Shown one piece after another: positions 8,590 through 16,465 of a stretch of 64,000 nucleotides of DNA (position 1 is the stretch's first letter; every line of letters begins with the position of its first letter). The notes below the pieces were generated by a model. The model was not told where the DNA came from. It made no database searches and saw only the letters and a list, made by a program, of their open reading frames with translations. This DNA comes from an uncultured Oscillospiraceae bacterium (GTDB lineage Bacteria; Bacillota; Clostridia; Oscillospirales; Acutalibacteraceae): contig CAUDCW010000003.1 in NCBI GenBank assembly GCA_958448165.1, positions 180,892 to 244,891 on the forward strand, written 5' to 3'. Position numbers and translations under genes: made by a program.

Positions 8590-9297
8590 ATGAAAGAGAA
8601 AATCAAATATCTTATCTTCCTGCTGCTGAAATCGGCAGGAATAGTAAAAGACGTGCATTACATCAACGGGTCGCAGACACTTCCCCCGCCCTTGTCAAAG
8701 GAAGAAGAAGCCGAGGTGATGAAAAAAATTGAAAACGGCGACAAGGACGCACGCGAACCCTTGATTACACACAATCTGCGGCTGGTGGTTTACATAGCAA
8801 AAAAATTTGAAACAGCAGGCGCAGGCGTTGAGGACCTGATATCAATCGGAACAATCGGACTTATTAAAGCGGTTAACACGTTCTGCCCCGAAAAAAACAT
8901 CAAGCTTGCCACATATGCATCACGCTGTATAGAAAATGAAATATTGATGTACCTGCGAAAAAGCTCACAGCTTAAAAATGAAATATCAATTGACGAACCG
9001 CTTAATGTTGACTGGGACGGCAACGAACTGCTTTTAAGCGACATTCTCGGCAGTGACGGCGACGCTATCAACACAAGCGTTGAGCAGGAAGCAGACATTG
9101 TATTATTAAACGAAGCCGTGAGCCGACTTTGTGAACGAGAAAAAATGATAATGCAGCTGCGGTTCGGTCTGCTGGGCTGTAAGGAGCACACGCAAAAGGA
9201 GGTTGCCGATATGATGGGGATTTCGCAGTCCTATATTTCAAGGCTTGAAAAGAAAATTATAAAAAAGCTGAAAAAAGAGCTTGGCAACGTGATATGA
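8590..9297 (+). CDS. sigE: RNA polymerase sporulation sigma factor SigE (pro-form)
   Basis: Early mother-cell sigma factor, 235 residues. It begins with a short hydrophobic/basic pro-sequence (MKEKIKYLIFLLLKSAG), then VHYINGSQTLPPPLS around the expected processing site. Region 2 (NLRLVVYIAKKFE; DLISIGTIGLIKAVNTF; KLATYASRCIENEILMYLR) and region 4 (MQLRFGL; KEVADMMGISQSYISRLEK) are highly typical. In Bacillus the processing motif is close to YYIGG; here it reads HYING. It is adjacent to its protease SpoIIGA. In Bacillus sigG follows; here no sigG is present downstream. Confidence 0.97.
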   Translation: MKEKIKYLIFLLLKSAGIVKDVHYINGSQTLPPPLSKEEEAEVMKKIENGDKDAREPLITHNLRLVVYIAKKFETAGAGVEDLISIGTIGLIKAVNTFCPEKNIKLATYASRCIENEILMYLRKSSQLKNEISIDEPLNVDWDGNELLLSDILGSDGDAINTSVEQEADIVLLNEAVSRLCEREKMIMQLRFGLLGCKEHTQKEVADMMGISQSYISRLEKKIIKKLKKELGNVI

Positions 9298-9327
9298 TAT
9301 AATCAGCATACCGTGTCAGCAAACTAT

Positions 9328-9500
9328 GGAAACACTGATTAAATCGTTTGTGCATATTACGCCGTCAGATTTTTCGTCAGGTTGGACAAATAAACCGCAG
9401 TAACGCTGTCGTGTTACAAGGATTTTTTGGTCAGGCTGACGGAAAATATGGGGGCAAGATGTGGAAACAGCTTTTAAGCGTGATTTATTCAGTGTTTTCC
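9328..9500 (+). repeat. MITE-like element, copy A
   Basis: 173-bp element, 30 bases after sigE, with no coding capacity. It begins GGAAACACTGATTAAATC and ends with the imperfect inverted repeat GATTTATTCAGTGTTTTCC. It is nearly identical over its whole length to 13768-13939, and in inverted orientation to 41471-41588. Flanks are CTAT and TATG, so at most a 3-bp TAT duplication remains. The rest of 9298-9578 shows nothing else I can name. Confidence 0.85.
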
Positions 9501-9578
9501 TATGTATAAATTGATAAATTCAGGCAACAAATACTATTGTTCCTGTGAGAGGAAATATTTTGTGAAAGGAATATTTAA

Positions 9579-9983
9579 ATGAAAAAAATACTGACAGCAA
9601 TAGTAAGCGCTGTGTTGTGTCTTGTTGTTTTTGCAAGCTGCAGCGGCGACAACGGCAAGATTGGAAACGGCAACAACGGCACAGTCAACGACAACAAGAA
9701 AGCAACAGAGAATGTAACCTCGGCTACATCGTCGCTGGATAACGAAAAAGCAACCAACGCTCCGACCAACAATAACAATAATAATAACAACGACAGAACA
9801 GACAACAACGGCGACAACCCCGCTGAGGATATTGTTGACGGAGCAGGCAACATTGTCAGTGACGCAGGTGATGTTGTGAGTGACGCCGCAAGCGGAGTCG
9901 GCGACATAGTATCCGATGGAGCGTCAGCCATTGACGACGCTGTTCACGGCAATGATAACAACAACAACAGCGACAACAGATAA
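9579..9983 (+). CDS. Asn-rich low-complexity lipoprotein
   Basis: 134-residue predicted lipoprotein of unknown function. An N-terminal signal (MKKILTAIVSAVLCLVVFASC) ends in the lipobox FASC, so the mature protein would start at a lipidated Cys. The remainder is low complexity: an Asn/Thr/Asp-rich stretch with a run of eight Asn, then repeats of the type (D/S)-A-x-(D/G)-V-V-S-D, then another Asn run. No domain is recognisable. GAAAGGA eight bases before the ATG supports the start. It is probably a surface spacer or anchor; the alternative is a rapidly diverging orphan. A strong terminator follows. Confidence 0.7.
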   Translation: MKKILTAIVSAVLCLVVFASCSGDNGKIGNGNNGTVNDNKKATENVTSATSSLDNEKATNAPTNNNNNNNNDRTDNNGDNPAEDIVDGAGNIVSDAGDVVSDAASGVGDIVSDGASAIDDAVHGNDNNNNSDNR

Positions 9984-10003
9984 ATTCTCCTTAATTTAAT
10001 GAA

Positions 10004-10045
10004 AAGCGGACCGAATCAATGGGGCTTCGGTCCGCTTGTTTTTTT
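10004..10045. terminator. Bidirectional rho-independent terminator
   Basis: A perfect 12-bp stem (AAGCGGACCGAA at 10004-10015 with TTCGGTCCGCTT at 10026-10037) is followed by GTTTTTTT. On the other strand the stem is followed by TTTTCATT. It lies between the convergent lipoprotein gene and the yjbR-type gene and can serve both. Confidence 0.9.
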
Positions 10046-10081
10046 ATATATTGTTTTGGCGATGATAAAATATCCGTGCCG

Positions 10082-10447
10082 TCATAATCCAAGAATTTCC
10101 TTTTGAAGCTTCTTGCTCAGACCGTGAAGAACCAAATCATAGGATTTGTCGAGCAGCTCCCTCATCAGCTCGTCGGGGACATTTCCATCGGGGTTGATTG
10201 AATTCCAGTGAACCTTATTCATATAATACCCGGGAATAATATCCTCGTACTGCTGTCTTAAAAACTCACCCTCCATCGGTTCCAATTTCAGTGTTATGTA
10301 ATAAGGCAGATTTGTGTCGTCATCAAGACAAATTGCGGCAAACATTTTACCGCCGATAAAATACCTTATCCAGTTCCACTCCTCTTTAAAGTCCTTGGTA
10401 ACGCCCTTTTTATTTAAAAGATATCCGTCAATCCATTCGTATTTCAT
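10082..10447 (-). CDS. MmcQ/YjbR family protein
   Basis: 121-residue member of the MmcQ/YjbR (CyaY-like fold) family, recognised from GVTKDFKEEWNWIRYFIGGKMFAAI-type sequence, the NLPYYITLKLEP strand and the C-terminal MNKVHWNSINPDG and ELLDKSYDLVLHGLSKK segments. Members are small, cytoplasmic and often called DNA-binding, but a specific role is not established. ATG at 10447 has AGGGTG upstream. It is a single gene, convergent with the Asn-rich lipoprotein gene. Confidence 0.85.
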   Translation of the reverse strand: MKYEWIDGYLLNKKGVTKDFKEEWNWIRYFIGGKMFAAICLDDDTNLPYYITLKLEPMEGEFLRQQYEDIIPGYYMNKVHWNSINPDGNVPDELMRELLDKSYDLVLHGLSKKLQKEILGL

Positions 10448-10488
10448 ATTCTTTGCACCCTTTTTTTATTAAGATATTCTCATATATT

Positions 10489-10670
10489 ATCAACTTAAAA
10501 AATTGTGTCCGAAAATGTTCGTAGGGAACGGTCTTGACCGTTCCGGGATAAGCATATTTACTGCAACACTCTACAAAATCAGAATAAAAAATCATTCTCT
10601 GCGGCTCGAACCGGAACAGGCAAGCCAGTTCCCTACAACCTCGTTTTCGCTTTAGCATTAAGGTTGGCGA
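10489..10670 (+). repeat. Hairpin repeat family 2, copy A
   Basis: Non-coding repeat of about 180 bp filling most of the 308-bp gap 10448-10755. The left arm begins near ATCAACTTAA, then GTTCGTAGGGAACGG with hairpin GGAACGGTCTTGACCGTTCC. The right arm has hairpin GGAACAGGCAAGCCAGTTCC and then CCCTACAACCTCG. The outer halves match the copy at 41643-41822; the middle differs. Short open frames across it (such as 10428-10682) are repeat-derived and not genes. Confidence 0.8.
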
Positions 10671-10755
10671 TATTGACAACACTTCCTCTCGGGTAAGGCT
10701 TTAGCCTAACTAACTCTTAAAAATCATTAAGCTGATAACACTGCAAATCAATTAA

Positions 10756-11547
10756 TTATTCAACAGCGTTGTCCTTCGGACCCCATGCCTTGCCGCTTAT
10801 TTTGCCGGCTATTTTCAGCACTGAACGTCTTGGCGCAAAGCGGTGAGCCGTTGACTGCAGCTTTGACAGCGCTCCGTCCGTTACGGCAACCTTTTTGCTT
10901 TTATCAAGTGCTTTAAGCGCAGTGCGGACAACATTTGCAGGGGTTCTCATATTGTCGGTGACGTTGCCGCTTTTATCAAAAAAGTGAGTCTGTGTTGGAC
11001 CCGGACACACCGCAAGCACACGGATACCGCTGTTTCTGTATTCATAGCTTATGCTTTCGGAAAATGACAGGACATAAGCCTTTGTCGCCGCATACACGGC
11101 GGAATACGGAAACGGAGTAAACGAAACGCAGGAGCCGAGATTGATTATTGTTCCGCTTTTTCTGCCGCACATATCCTTGATGAACAGATAAGTAAGCTCT
11201 GTCATTGTTGTAACATTGAGCATAATTTCCTCATGCTGCTTCTGATAGTCGGTTGTATGCAGCAGGCCGGTTGTTGCAAAGCCTGCGTCATTGACAAGGG
11301 TATCGACCGTGAGATTGCGGCTCACTACCTCCTCATAGAGCGTTTTTGCGATATGCTCAAGCGACAAATCAAGTGCTATAACCTCTACCGCTACCTTGTG
11401 TTTTTCGTGCAGATTGTGTGCCAATGCCTGAAGCTTGTCGGCTGACCTTGACACCAGAATCAGATTTTTTCCACGCTGTGCAAAAGCCTTGGCAAATTCT
11501 TTGCCGATGCCTGACGATGCGCCCGTTATCAGAGTATATTCGTTCAT
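10756..11547 (-). CDS. Short-chain dehydrogenase/reductase (SDR)
   Basis: 263-residue classical SDR oxidoreductase. The NAD(P)-binding motif TGASSGIG is at residues 8-15. NDAGFAT occupies the NNAG position, a structural Ser precedes in NLGSCVSF, and the catalytic YxxxK is in VYAATKAY near residue 153. An Arg after the cofactor glycine motif (VSRSADKL) suggests NADP(H). It resembles the DltE/YdfG-like group acting on small alcohols or fatty-acyl intermediates; the substrate is unknown. AAGGAG precedes the ATG at 11547. Confidence 0.9.
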   Translation of the reverse strand: MNEYTLITGASSGIGKEFAKAFAQRGKNLILVSRSADKLQALAHNLHEKHKVAVEVIALDLSLEHIAKTLYEEVVSRNLTVDTLVNDAGFATTGLLHTTDYQKQHEEIMLNVTTMTELTYLFIKDMCGRKSGTIINLGSCVSFTPFPYSAVYAATKAYVLSFSESISYEYRNSGIRVLAVCPGPTQTHFFDKSGNVTDNMRTPANVVRTALKALDKSKKVAVTDGALSKLQSTAHRFAPRRSVLKIAGKISGKAWGPKDNAVE

Positions 11548-11614
11548 TTTTTTGCTCCTTCAGGTGAATATTTTTAGAATCCGATAAGAATATTATATCC
11601 AAAATAAACCAAAA

Positions 11615-11644
11615 CAGCTCCGGCTGAACACTCAACCGAGAGCT
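11615..11644 (-). terminator. Probable terminator downstream of the PAP2 gene
   Basis: On the minus strand CAGCTC-t-CGG pairs with CCG-GAGCTG around a loop and is followed by TTTTGGTTTATTTT. It lies ten bases after the PAP2 stop codon. The U-tract is interrupted, so strength is uncertain. Confidence 0.5.
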
Positions 11645-11653
11645 GAATAAAAA

Positions 11654-12184
11654 CTATGCTTTTCGCTTTAAAAAACGCTTAATGCCGTATTTATACAAGA
11701 GTACAACAATCAAAGCCCACGCCGCACCGAGAATTGCTCCGCACAAAACATCGGTGGGATAATGGACATACAAGTACATTCTTGAAAAAGCTATCAGCAC
11801 GGCAAGCGCATAAGCGCCTGTTCCGAATTTTTTATTAAAGCAGAAAATCACCGTTGCACTCGCAAACGAAACAGCGCTGTGACTTGACGGAAACGAATAT
11901 CCGCTCGGCGGCGAAATCAGAAGCTGAACGTCGGGATTCGCCAAAAAAGGTCTTGGGCGGCAGACAAGGTTCTTAATAAGAAGCTCGCCGCTGACAAATG
12001 TAAGCACCAAGGCTATAAGCACCATAACGCCGACCTTGCGGTATTTTTTTGTTATGAGCATAATTACAGCGGCTAAAATCCAGATTTCGCCGTGTTCTAC
12101 TATTCTTGTGCAAAAAATCATTATTGCACTGAGCACGGGGTTGACGAGGTTCTGCTGAATAAAATTAAGAATTTCTATTTCCAT
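11654..12184 (-). CDS. PAP2-family membrane phosphatase
   Basis: 176-residue integral membrane lipid phosphatase of the PAP2 superfamily with about five helices. The three signature motifs are visible: KNLVCRPRPF (KxxxxxxRP), PSSHSA (PSGH-type) and SRMYLYVHYPTD (SRxxxxxHxxxD). Likely substrates are undecaprenyl pyrophosphate or phosphatidic/lysophosphatidic species; the sequence does not decide. The ATG at 12184 lies inside the last codons of the upstream gene (20-base overlap), suggesting translational coupling to the duplicated-domain protein. Confidence 0.9.
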   Translation of the reverse strand: MEIEILNFIQQNLVNPVLSAIMIFCTRIVEHGEIWILAAVIMLITKKYRKVGVMVLIALVLTFVSGELLIKNLVCRPRPFLANPDVQLLISPPSGYSFPSSHSAVSFASATVIFCFNKKFGTGAYALAVLIAFSRMYLYVHYPTDVLCGAILGAAWALIVVLLYKYGIKRFLKRKA

Positions 12185-13514
12185 TTTTATTTTTTCCTGT
12201 CTGAGAAATATATAAGCTGTAATAAATACGCTTCGTTATCTCGTCTGTGTTATCTATTTCACCGAGAAATGTAAGCTGTAAGCTGAACATTTCATAACCT
12301 TCATTGACAAGGACAAACACCCTTTTTACCAGTCGCTCATCGCTCTTCCTGAAGGTTACAATAATCGCTTTGGCAAAATCAAGCTGTGCAGTTTCAATCG
12401 TTCCGCCGATAAGCTCCGCTGCATTCTGCTGACGGATAAAAAATTCTTCTTCGGTAAACGGTGTCAACAGCCCGGTTCTTGCAAGCTCAATCACAAGCGG
12501 CGAGGCGTCAACATCAGCAGCGCAGTCCTTGGAATACGCCGTAAAATCACGCCCGTTCATACCGCATTTCCACTCAAACGCATCAGGTATCGTTATTACA
12601 TAATCGGGCATATGTATCTGTATTCCTGCACCGAAATTCAGATAGACTGAATCCCTCTTCTGCTCAATTTCAAGCTCCTCGGTTTGTTTCTCGGCTTGTT
12701 TCTCGGTTTGTTTCTCGGTTTGTTTCTCGGCTTGCTTTTCGGCTTGCTTCTCGGTTTGCTTCTCAGCTCGTTTCTCGGTTTGTTTCTCGGTTTGCTTTTC
12801 AGCTGATTTCTCGATTTGATTCTCGCCTTGCATCTCTGCTTGTTTCTCTACCGGTTTCTTTATCATAAATAAGCTGTAATAAATACGCTTTGTTATTTCG
12901 TCTATGTTATCTATTCTGCGCAGGAAAGTAAGCTTTAGGCTGAAAATTTCAAATCCGCCATTGACAAGGACGAAAACCCTCTTTACCAGCCGTTCATCGC
13001 TCAGCTTGTCGGTTACAATAATTGCTTCGGAATAATCGAGCGGCGCAGTTTCAATAGTTCCGCCGATAAGCTTCGCTGCATTCTGCTGACGGATAAACAG
13101 TTCCTCCTGAGCAAGCGGCTTCATAAGCTTGATTCTTTCAAGCTCAAGCACAAGCGGCGAGGTGTCAATATCATCTGCGCAATCCCTTGAATAAGCAACA
13201 ACGTCACAGGCACGGAAGTCGGTTTTCCACTCAAACGCAGTAGGTATTGTTATTACATAATCGGGCATATGTATCTGTATTCCTGCGCCAAAATTCAGGT
13301 AACCCGATTTCTGCTTAAGGTCAATGCCAAGCTCCTTAGCCTGCTTTTTCATCTCCTCGGAAATGCAGTTTGCCGCATCACGTATCTCAGGCGCAACATA
13401 GCTGCCCTCACAATAGCCGCCGCCGTAACGCTCGCTGTAGCCGCCCGTTGTGACCTTCGGCATATTAATTTTATCACCGCTGTCGGCGTCAATATTCTTT
13501 TTTTCCTCTGACAA
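12165..13514 (-). CDS. Unrecognised protein: two copies of one domain with a Glu-Lys-Gln linker
   Basis: About 449 residues, no signal peptide or membrane helix. After a ~55-residue N-terminal segment come two ~155-residue repeats of the same domain, each opening with YLNFGAGIQIHMPDYVI and closing with ERLVKRVFVLVN and DEITKRIYYSL. Between them is a ~60-residue hydrophilic linker built from AEKQ/TEKQ tetrads, whose DNA is itself a short tandem array (12670-12850). I do not recognise the domain. The start is probably TTG at 13514, eight bases after GGAGG; the GTG at 13523 overlaps the ribosome binding site. A promoter lies at 13544-13572. The 3' end overlaps the PAP2 gene. Confidence 0.75.
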   Translation of the reverse strand: MSEEKKNIDADSGDKINMPKVTTGGYSERYGGGYCEGSYVAPEIRDAANCISEEMKKQAKELGIDLKQKSGYLNFGAGIQIHMPDYVITIPTAFEWKTDFRACDVVAYSRDCADDIDTSPLVLELERIKLMKPLAQEELFIRQQNAAKLIGGTIETAPLDYSEAIIVTDKLSDERLVKRVFVLVNGGFEIFSLKLTFLRRIDNIDEITKRIYYSLFMIKKPVEKQAEMQGENQIEKSAEKQTEKQTEKRAEKQTEKQAEKQAEKQTEKQTEKQAEKQTEELEIEQKRDSVYLNFGAGIQIHMPDYVITIPDAFEWKCGMNGRDFTAYSKDCAADVDASPLVIELARTGLLTPFTEEEFFIRQQNAAELIGGTIETAQLDFAKAIIVTFRKSDERLVKRVFVLVNEGYEMFSLQLTFLGEIDNTDEITKRIYYSLYISQTGKNKNGNRNS

Positions 13515-13543
13515 ATTGATCACCTCCGGTTATCAATGGGTAT

Positions 13544-13572
13544 ATTATACAATAGAATTTGAACAATTGCAA
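13544..13572 (-). promoter_or_regulatory. Sigma-A-type promoter for the duplicated-domain gene
   Basis: On the minus strand TTGCAA (13567-13572) and TATAAT (13544-13549) are separated by exactly 17 bases, about 30 bases before the start codon. The rest of the gap 13515-13939 holds only a hairpin and a repeat copy. Confidence 0.65.
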
Positions 13573-13694
13573 TGAAAATCACCGTCTGAAAGATTACATT
13601 ACTTGTTATTTTTGTTAAAATTCTGATGCTTTTTTATAAAATCCGACAAAAGCGACAAATAGTCAAAAAATTTTTCACCGCATTTATTATGCCA

Positions 13695-13727
13695 AAAGCT
13701 GCACGACGGAGTAAATCGTGCAGCTTT
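13695..13727 (-). terminator. Hairpin, probable terminator of the S1-domain gene
   Basis: A perfect 12-bp stem (AAAGCTGCACGA with TCGTGCAGCTTT, 9-base loop). Read on the minus strand it is followed by only a short U-tract (TTTTGG). It lies about 210 bases beyond the stop codon of the S1 gene, separated from it by a MITE-like element. Confidence 0.5.
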
Positions 13728-13767
13728 CGGATATATATATAATTTTGTATGTGGGTGGCAAATTTAA

Positions 13768-13939
13768 GGAAACACTGATTAAATCGTTTGTGCATATTGC
13801 GCCGACAGATTTTTCGTCAGGTTGGACAAATAAACCGCAGTAATGCTGTCGCATTACGAGGATTTTTTGGTCAGGCTGACGGAAAATATGCAAGCAAGAT
13901 GTGCAAACAGCTTTTAAGCGTGATTTATTCAGTGTTTCA
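13768..13939 (+). repeat. MITE-like element, copy B
   Basis: 172-bp copy of the element at 9328-9500, bounded by GGAAACACTG and CAGTGTTTCA and flanked on both sides by TTAA (13764-13767 and 13940-13943), consistent with a 4-bp target duplication. The right TTAA includes the stop codon of the S1-domain gene. No coding capacity. Confidence 0.88.
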
Positions 13940-14863
13940 TTAAGTAAAGACTGTTTCAATACACCTTTTGCAGTCTGTCGGCGAGTACAGGAAAGAGTCA
14001 AGGTGGTCGCCGTTAAAATAATATTTCGGCTTTTCGGGACGTATCTTATAATCAAACGCATCTATAATAATAAGCTTGATTTTCATACGCTCCGGTATGA
14101 TACTTTTTATATATACGCTCGCCTGCTGACCTGTCTTGATATTCTCCTTAAGCTCGGCAAGTCCTGCAAGGTTCGGCGTAAGCTCCACAAATGCGCCGTA
14201 TTCCTCCACCGACCTTATTATACCGGCAACGGTTTCGCCTGCTTTGAAGTCTTTCACGTTTTCGCTCCACGTTCCGAGCAGCTCCTTGTGCGACAGGCTT
14301 ATTCTGCCGTTCTCAATGTTTTTTACAATTACCCGTATATCCATACCGACGTTGAACCTCTCGCCCGGATGCTCTATGCGTGAAACGGAAATGCTGTCTA
14401 TCGGCAGCAGGGCAATAATGCCGCAGCCGATATCGACAAAAGCTCCGAAGCTTTCAAGGTGAGTGACCTTGCCGCTTGTTATGTCGCCGTTTCTCAATTT
14501 GCTTATCTTGGCGCTGACGCATTTCTCCTGCGCTTTTCTGCGTGACAGAAGCGCACACGGATTGCCCATTGCGTCATTTTCTATTTTTTCAACAACAAAA
14601 CAAACGGGTCGGTTAACACGAGAAATAACCGCAATATCCTTGACTGTTCCCTCTCTTATGCCGATTGCACCCTCTTCACGCGGTATTATACCTTTCATAC
14701 AGCCCATATCCACAATAAGGTTATGCTCGCTGTCGCATATTATCGCCCTCGCCTCTAATATTCTGTTTTCCGCACAAGCCTCGGCGATATTCATTTTTGA
14801 GCGTAAAGCGGCTATATTTCCTGCGGTTTCGATTAATCTGCCCTCAGGATAAAATTCTGTCAT
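13940..14863 (-). CDS. S1 RNA-binding domain protein (ribosomal protein S1-like)
   Basis: 307-residue protein with S1-type OB folds. An N-terminal divergent S1 unit (ARAIICDSEHNLIVDMGCMKGIIPREE) is followed by a clear one (GDITSGKVTHLESFGAFVDIGCGIIALLPID) and a third (GETVAGIIRSVEEYGAFVELTPNLAGLAEL). It is shorter than true S1 and resembles the clostridial S1-like proteins often annotated as 30S S1 homologues; it could assist mRNA binding on the ribosome. ATG at 14863 follows GGGAGG. Its stop codon abuts a repeat element. Confidence 0.85.
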   Translation of the reverse strand: MTEFYPEGRLIETAGNIAALRSKMNIAEACAENRILEARAIICDSEHNLIVDMGCMKGIIPREEGAIGIREGTVKDIAVISRVNRPVCFVVEKIENDAMGNPCALLSRRKAQEKCVSAKISKLRNGDITSGKVTHLESFGAFVDIGCGIIALLPIDSISVSRIEHPGERFNVGMDIRVIVKNIENGRISLSHKELLGTWSENVKDFKAGETVAGIIRSVEEYGAFVELTPNLAGLAELKENIKTGQQASVYIKSIIPERMKIKLIIIDAFDYKIRPEKPKYYFNGDHLDSFLYSPTDCKRCIETVFT

Positions 14864-15000
14864 TTTTCTTCCTCCCGTAATATAGGTTTTCTATGCCATT
14901 ATATTAATCCGTACATTAAAATATTACACGGCAGGAAGTGCAGGAATACTGATCAGCGTAAACATTTATCGCCTGCAGTCAAATTATGAATAAACTGTGC

Positions 15001-15029
15001 TTGCGATTTTTCTTCAAATGATATAGAAT
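15001..15029 (+). promoter_or_regulatory. Sigma-A-type promoter for the cyclophilin gene
   Basis: TTGCGA (15001-15006), a 17-base spacer and TAGAAT (15024-15029) lie in the divergent gap between the S1-domain gene and the cyclophilin gene. No other structure is evident in that ~250-base gap. Confidence 0.5.
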
Positions 15030-15112
15030 AGAAAAAACAATATAATAAAGGCGTTCGGGGCATCTTCCTGTTCATCGGATTAACCCTTATATGCCTGAAA
15101 GGAATGTTTAAT

Positions 15113-16048
15113 TTGAAAAAACGCAACCTTAAAGCTATTATCTGTGCAGGTCTTGCTGCGGTTTGCGTCACTGCCGTAGTAAGCGGCTGTGATTCATCTT
15201 CATCAAGCTCTTCCTCAAAGCCTGCAGCCTCGTCCTCCGCATCTTCGGAAACTCAGGCGGCAACAAACGCCGAGCTTGTAAAATGGGACGACATCGACAT
15301 TGAGCGTAAAATTTATGATGACAAGGACCACGAAATCGGCTACCAGCTTGACAAGCCGAGTGTCGGTGAAGAGGTCGCCATAATGCACACCTCGCAGGGC
15401 GATATCTGTATGAGATTCTTCCCCGAGGCGGCGCCGAAGTCTGTAGAAAACTTTATAACCCACGCCAAAGAGGGATATTACGACGGACTGACCTTTCACC
15501 GTGTTATCAACAACTTTATGATTCAGGGCGGTGACCCCAAGGGTGACGGAACAGGCGGCGAAAGCATATACGGCAAGAACTTTGAGGACGAGTTCAGCAA
15601 CAAGCTGTTCAACATCAGGGGCAGTGTTGCAATGGCGAACAGCGGAGCCGACACAAACGGAAGCCAGTTCTTCATCAACCAGGGCAAGCCCGAAGCATTC
15701 AGCGGCTGGAGCAACCTTGAGGCACAGTGGGCTCAGGTTCACCAGGAAATTTCAAACTACATCGCACAAGGCGATCTCGACACTGTTATTCAGGGTCTGA
15801 GCTATATTTACGGTCTTGATACCGATGTAATCCCCGACGAAGCAAAAAAGCTTTATGAAGAAAACGGCGGCAACCCGACTCTTGACGGCGCTTTCAATAT
15901 AATCGACAGAGGTCACACTGTTTTTGCTCAGGTTTATGAGGGAATGGATATTGTTGACAAGATTGCAGGCTGCGAAGTTGACTCAAACAACAAGCCGACA
16001 AAGGACATCACGATTGACAGCATCGAAATTACAACCTACAGCGAATAA
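15113..16048 (+). CDS. Secreted peptidyl-prolyl cis-trans isomerase (cyclophilin) lipoprotein
   Basis: About 311 residues. A lipoprotein signal ends at VVSGC, followed by a Ser/Ala-rich spacer and a cyclophilin domain from about residue 85, with TSQGDICMRFFPEAAPKSVENF, FHRVINNFMIQGGDP and GSVAMANSGADTNGSQFFI. It would fold proteins outside the membrane. The likely start is TTG at 15113, nine bases after AAAGGA; the ATG at 15104 touches the ribosome binding site. An insert of ~55 residues between the QFFI strand and the final strand is longer than in minimal cyclophilins. trxA follows 45 bases later. Confidence 0.93.
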   Translation: MKKRNLKAIICAGLAAVCVTAVVSGCDSSSSSSSSKPAASSSASSETQAATNAELVKWDDIDIERKIYDDKDHEIGYQLDKPSVGEEVAIMHTSQGDICMRFFPEAAPKSVENFITHAKEGYYDGLTFHRVINNFMIQGGDPKGDGTGGESIYGKNFEDEFSNKLFNIRGSVAMANSGADTNGSQFFINQGKPEAFSGWSNLEAQWAQVHQEISNYIAQGDLDTVIQGLSYIYGLDTDVIPDEAKKLYEENGGNPTLDGAFNIIDRGHTVFAQVYEGMDIVDKIAGCEVDSNNKPTKDITIDSIEITTYSE

Positions 16049-16093
16049 ATCTGACATTATTGCTCATACTAATTTCTGAAAGGACGGTATATC

Positions 16094-16408
16094 ATGGCTA
16101 TTTTACATCCAAGCGAAAGCGAATTTAATGACCTTATCAAAAGCGGCGTCACTTTAGTTGATTTTTATGCGGATTGGTGCGGACCGTGCAAAATGCTCTC
16201 ACCGTTTATCGAGCAGATTGCAAACGAATACGACGGCAGGATAAAGGTCGCAAAAATTAATGTTGACGAGTCGCCTGCCCTCGCCGGGAGCTTCGGCGTG
16301 GCAAGTATTCCGACGGTTATCATTTTCAAGGACGGCGTTAACAAGGCGGTTGAAGTTGGCTTCAAGCCTATTGACAGCTACACCGGAATTATTGACAGCC
16401 TGATTTAA
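16094..16408 (+). CDS. trxA: Thioredoxin
   Basis: 104-residue thioredoxin with the redox motif WCGPC at residues 28-32, the preceding VDFYADW strand, and the cis-Pro in SIPTVIIFKDG. It reduces disulfides in cytoplasmic proteins and needs thioredoxin reductase, which is not in the window. GAAAGGACGG precedes the ATG. It lies 45 bases after the cyclophilin gene; a new promoter and riboswitch begin right after its stop. Confidence 0.96.
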   Translation: MAILHPSESEFNDLIKSGVTLVDFYADWCGPCKMLSPFIEQIANEYDGRIKVAKINVDESPALAGSFGVASIPTVIIFKDGVNKAVEVGFKPIDSYTGIIDSLI

Positions 16409-16416
16409 ATTAATGG

Positions 16417-16445
16417 TTGACAAAAATTACCTTTTACATTATAAT
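16417..16445 (+). promoter_or_regulatory. Consensus sigma-A promoter for the P-type ATPase
   Basis: TTGACA (16417-16422), a 17-base spacer and TATAAT (16440-16445): both hexamers are perfect. Transcription would start near 16452, just before the riboswitch. Confidence 0.9.
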
Positions 16446-16465
16446 ACTAATATAATATTGTTTGA

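Noticed and set aside
10428..10682. An 84-residue open frame ahead of the yjbR-type gene
   Set aside because: It runs through hairpin repeat family 2; the peptide (ACLFRFEP-type) recurs wherever the repeat occurs and has no ribosome binding site.
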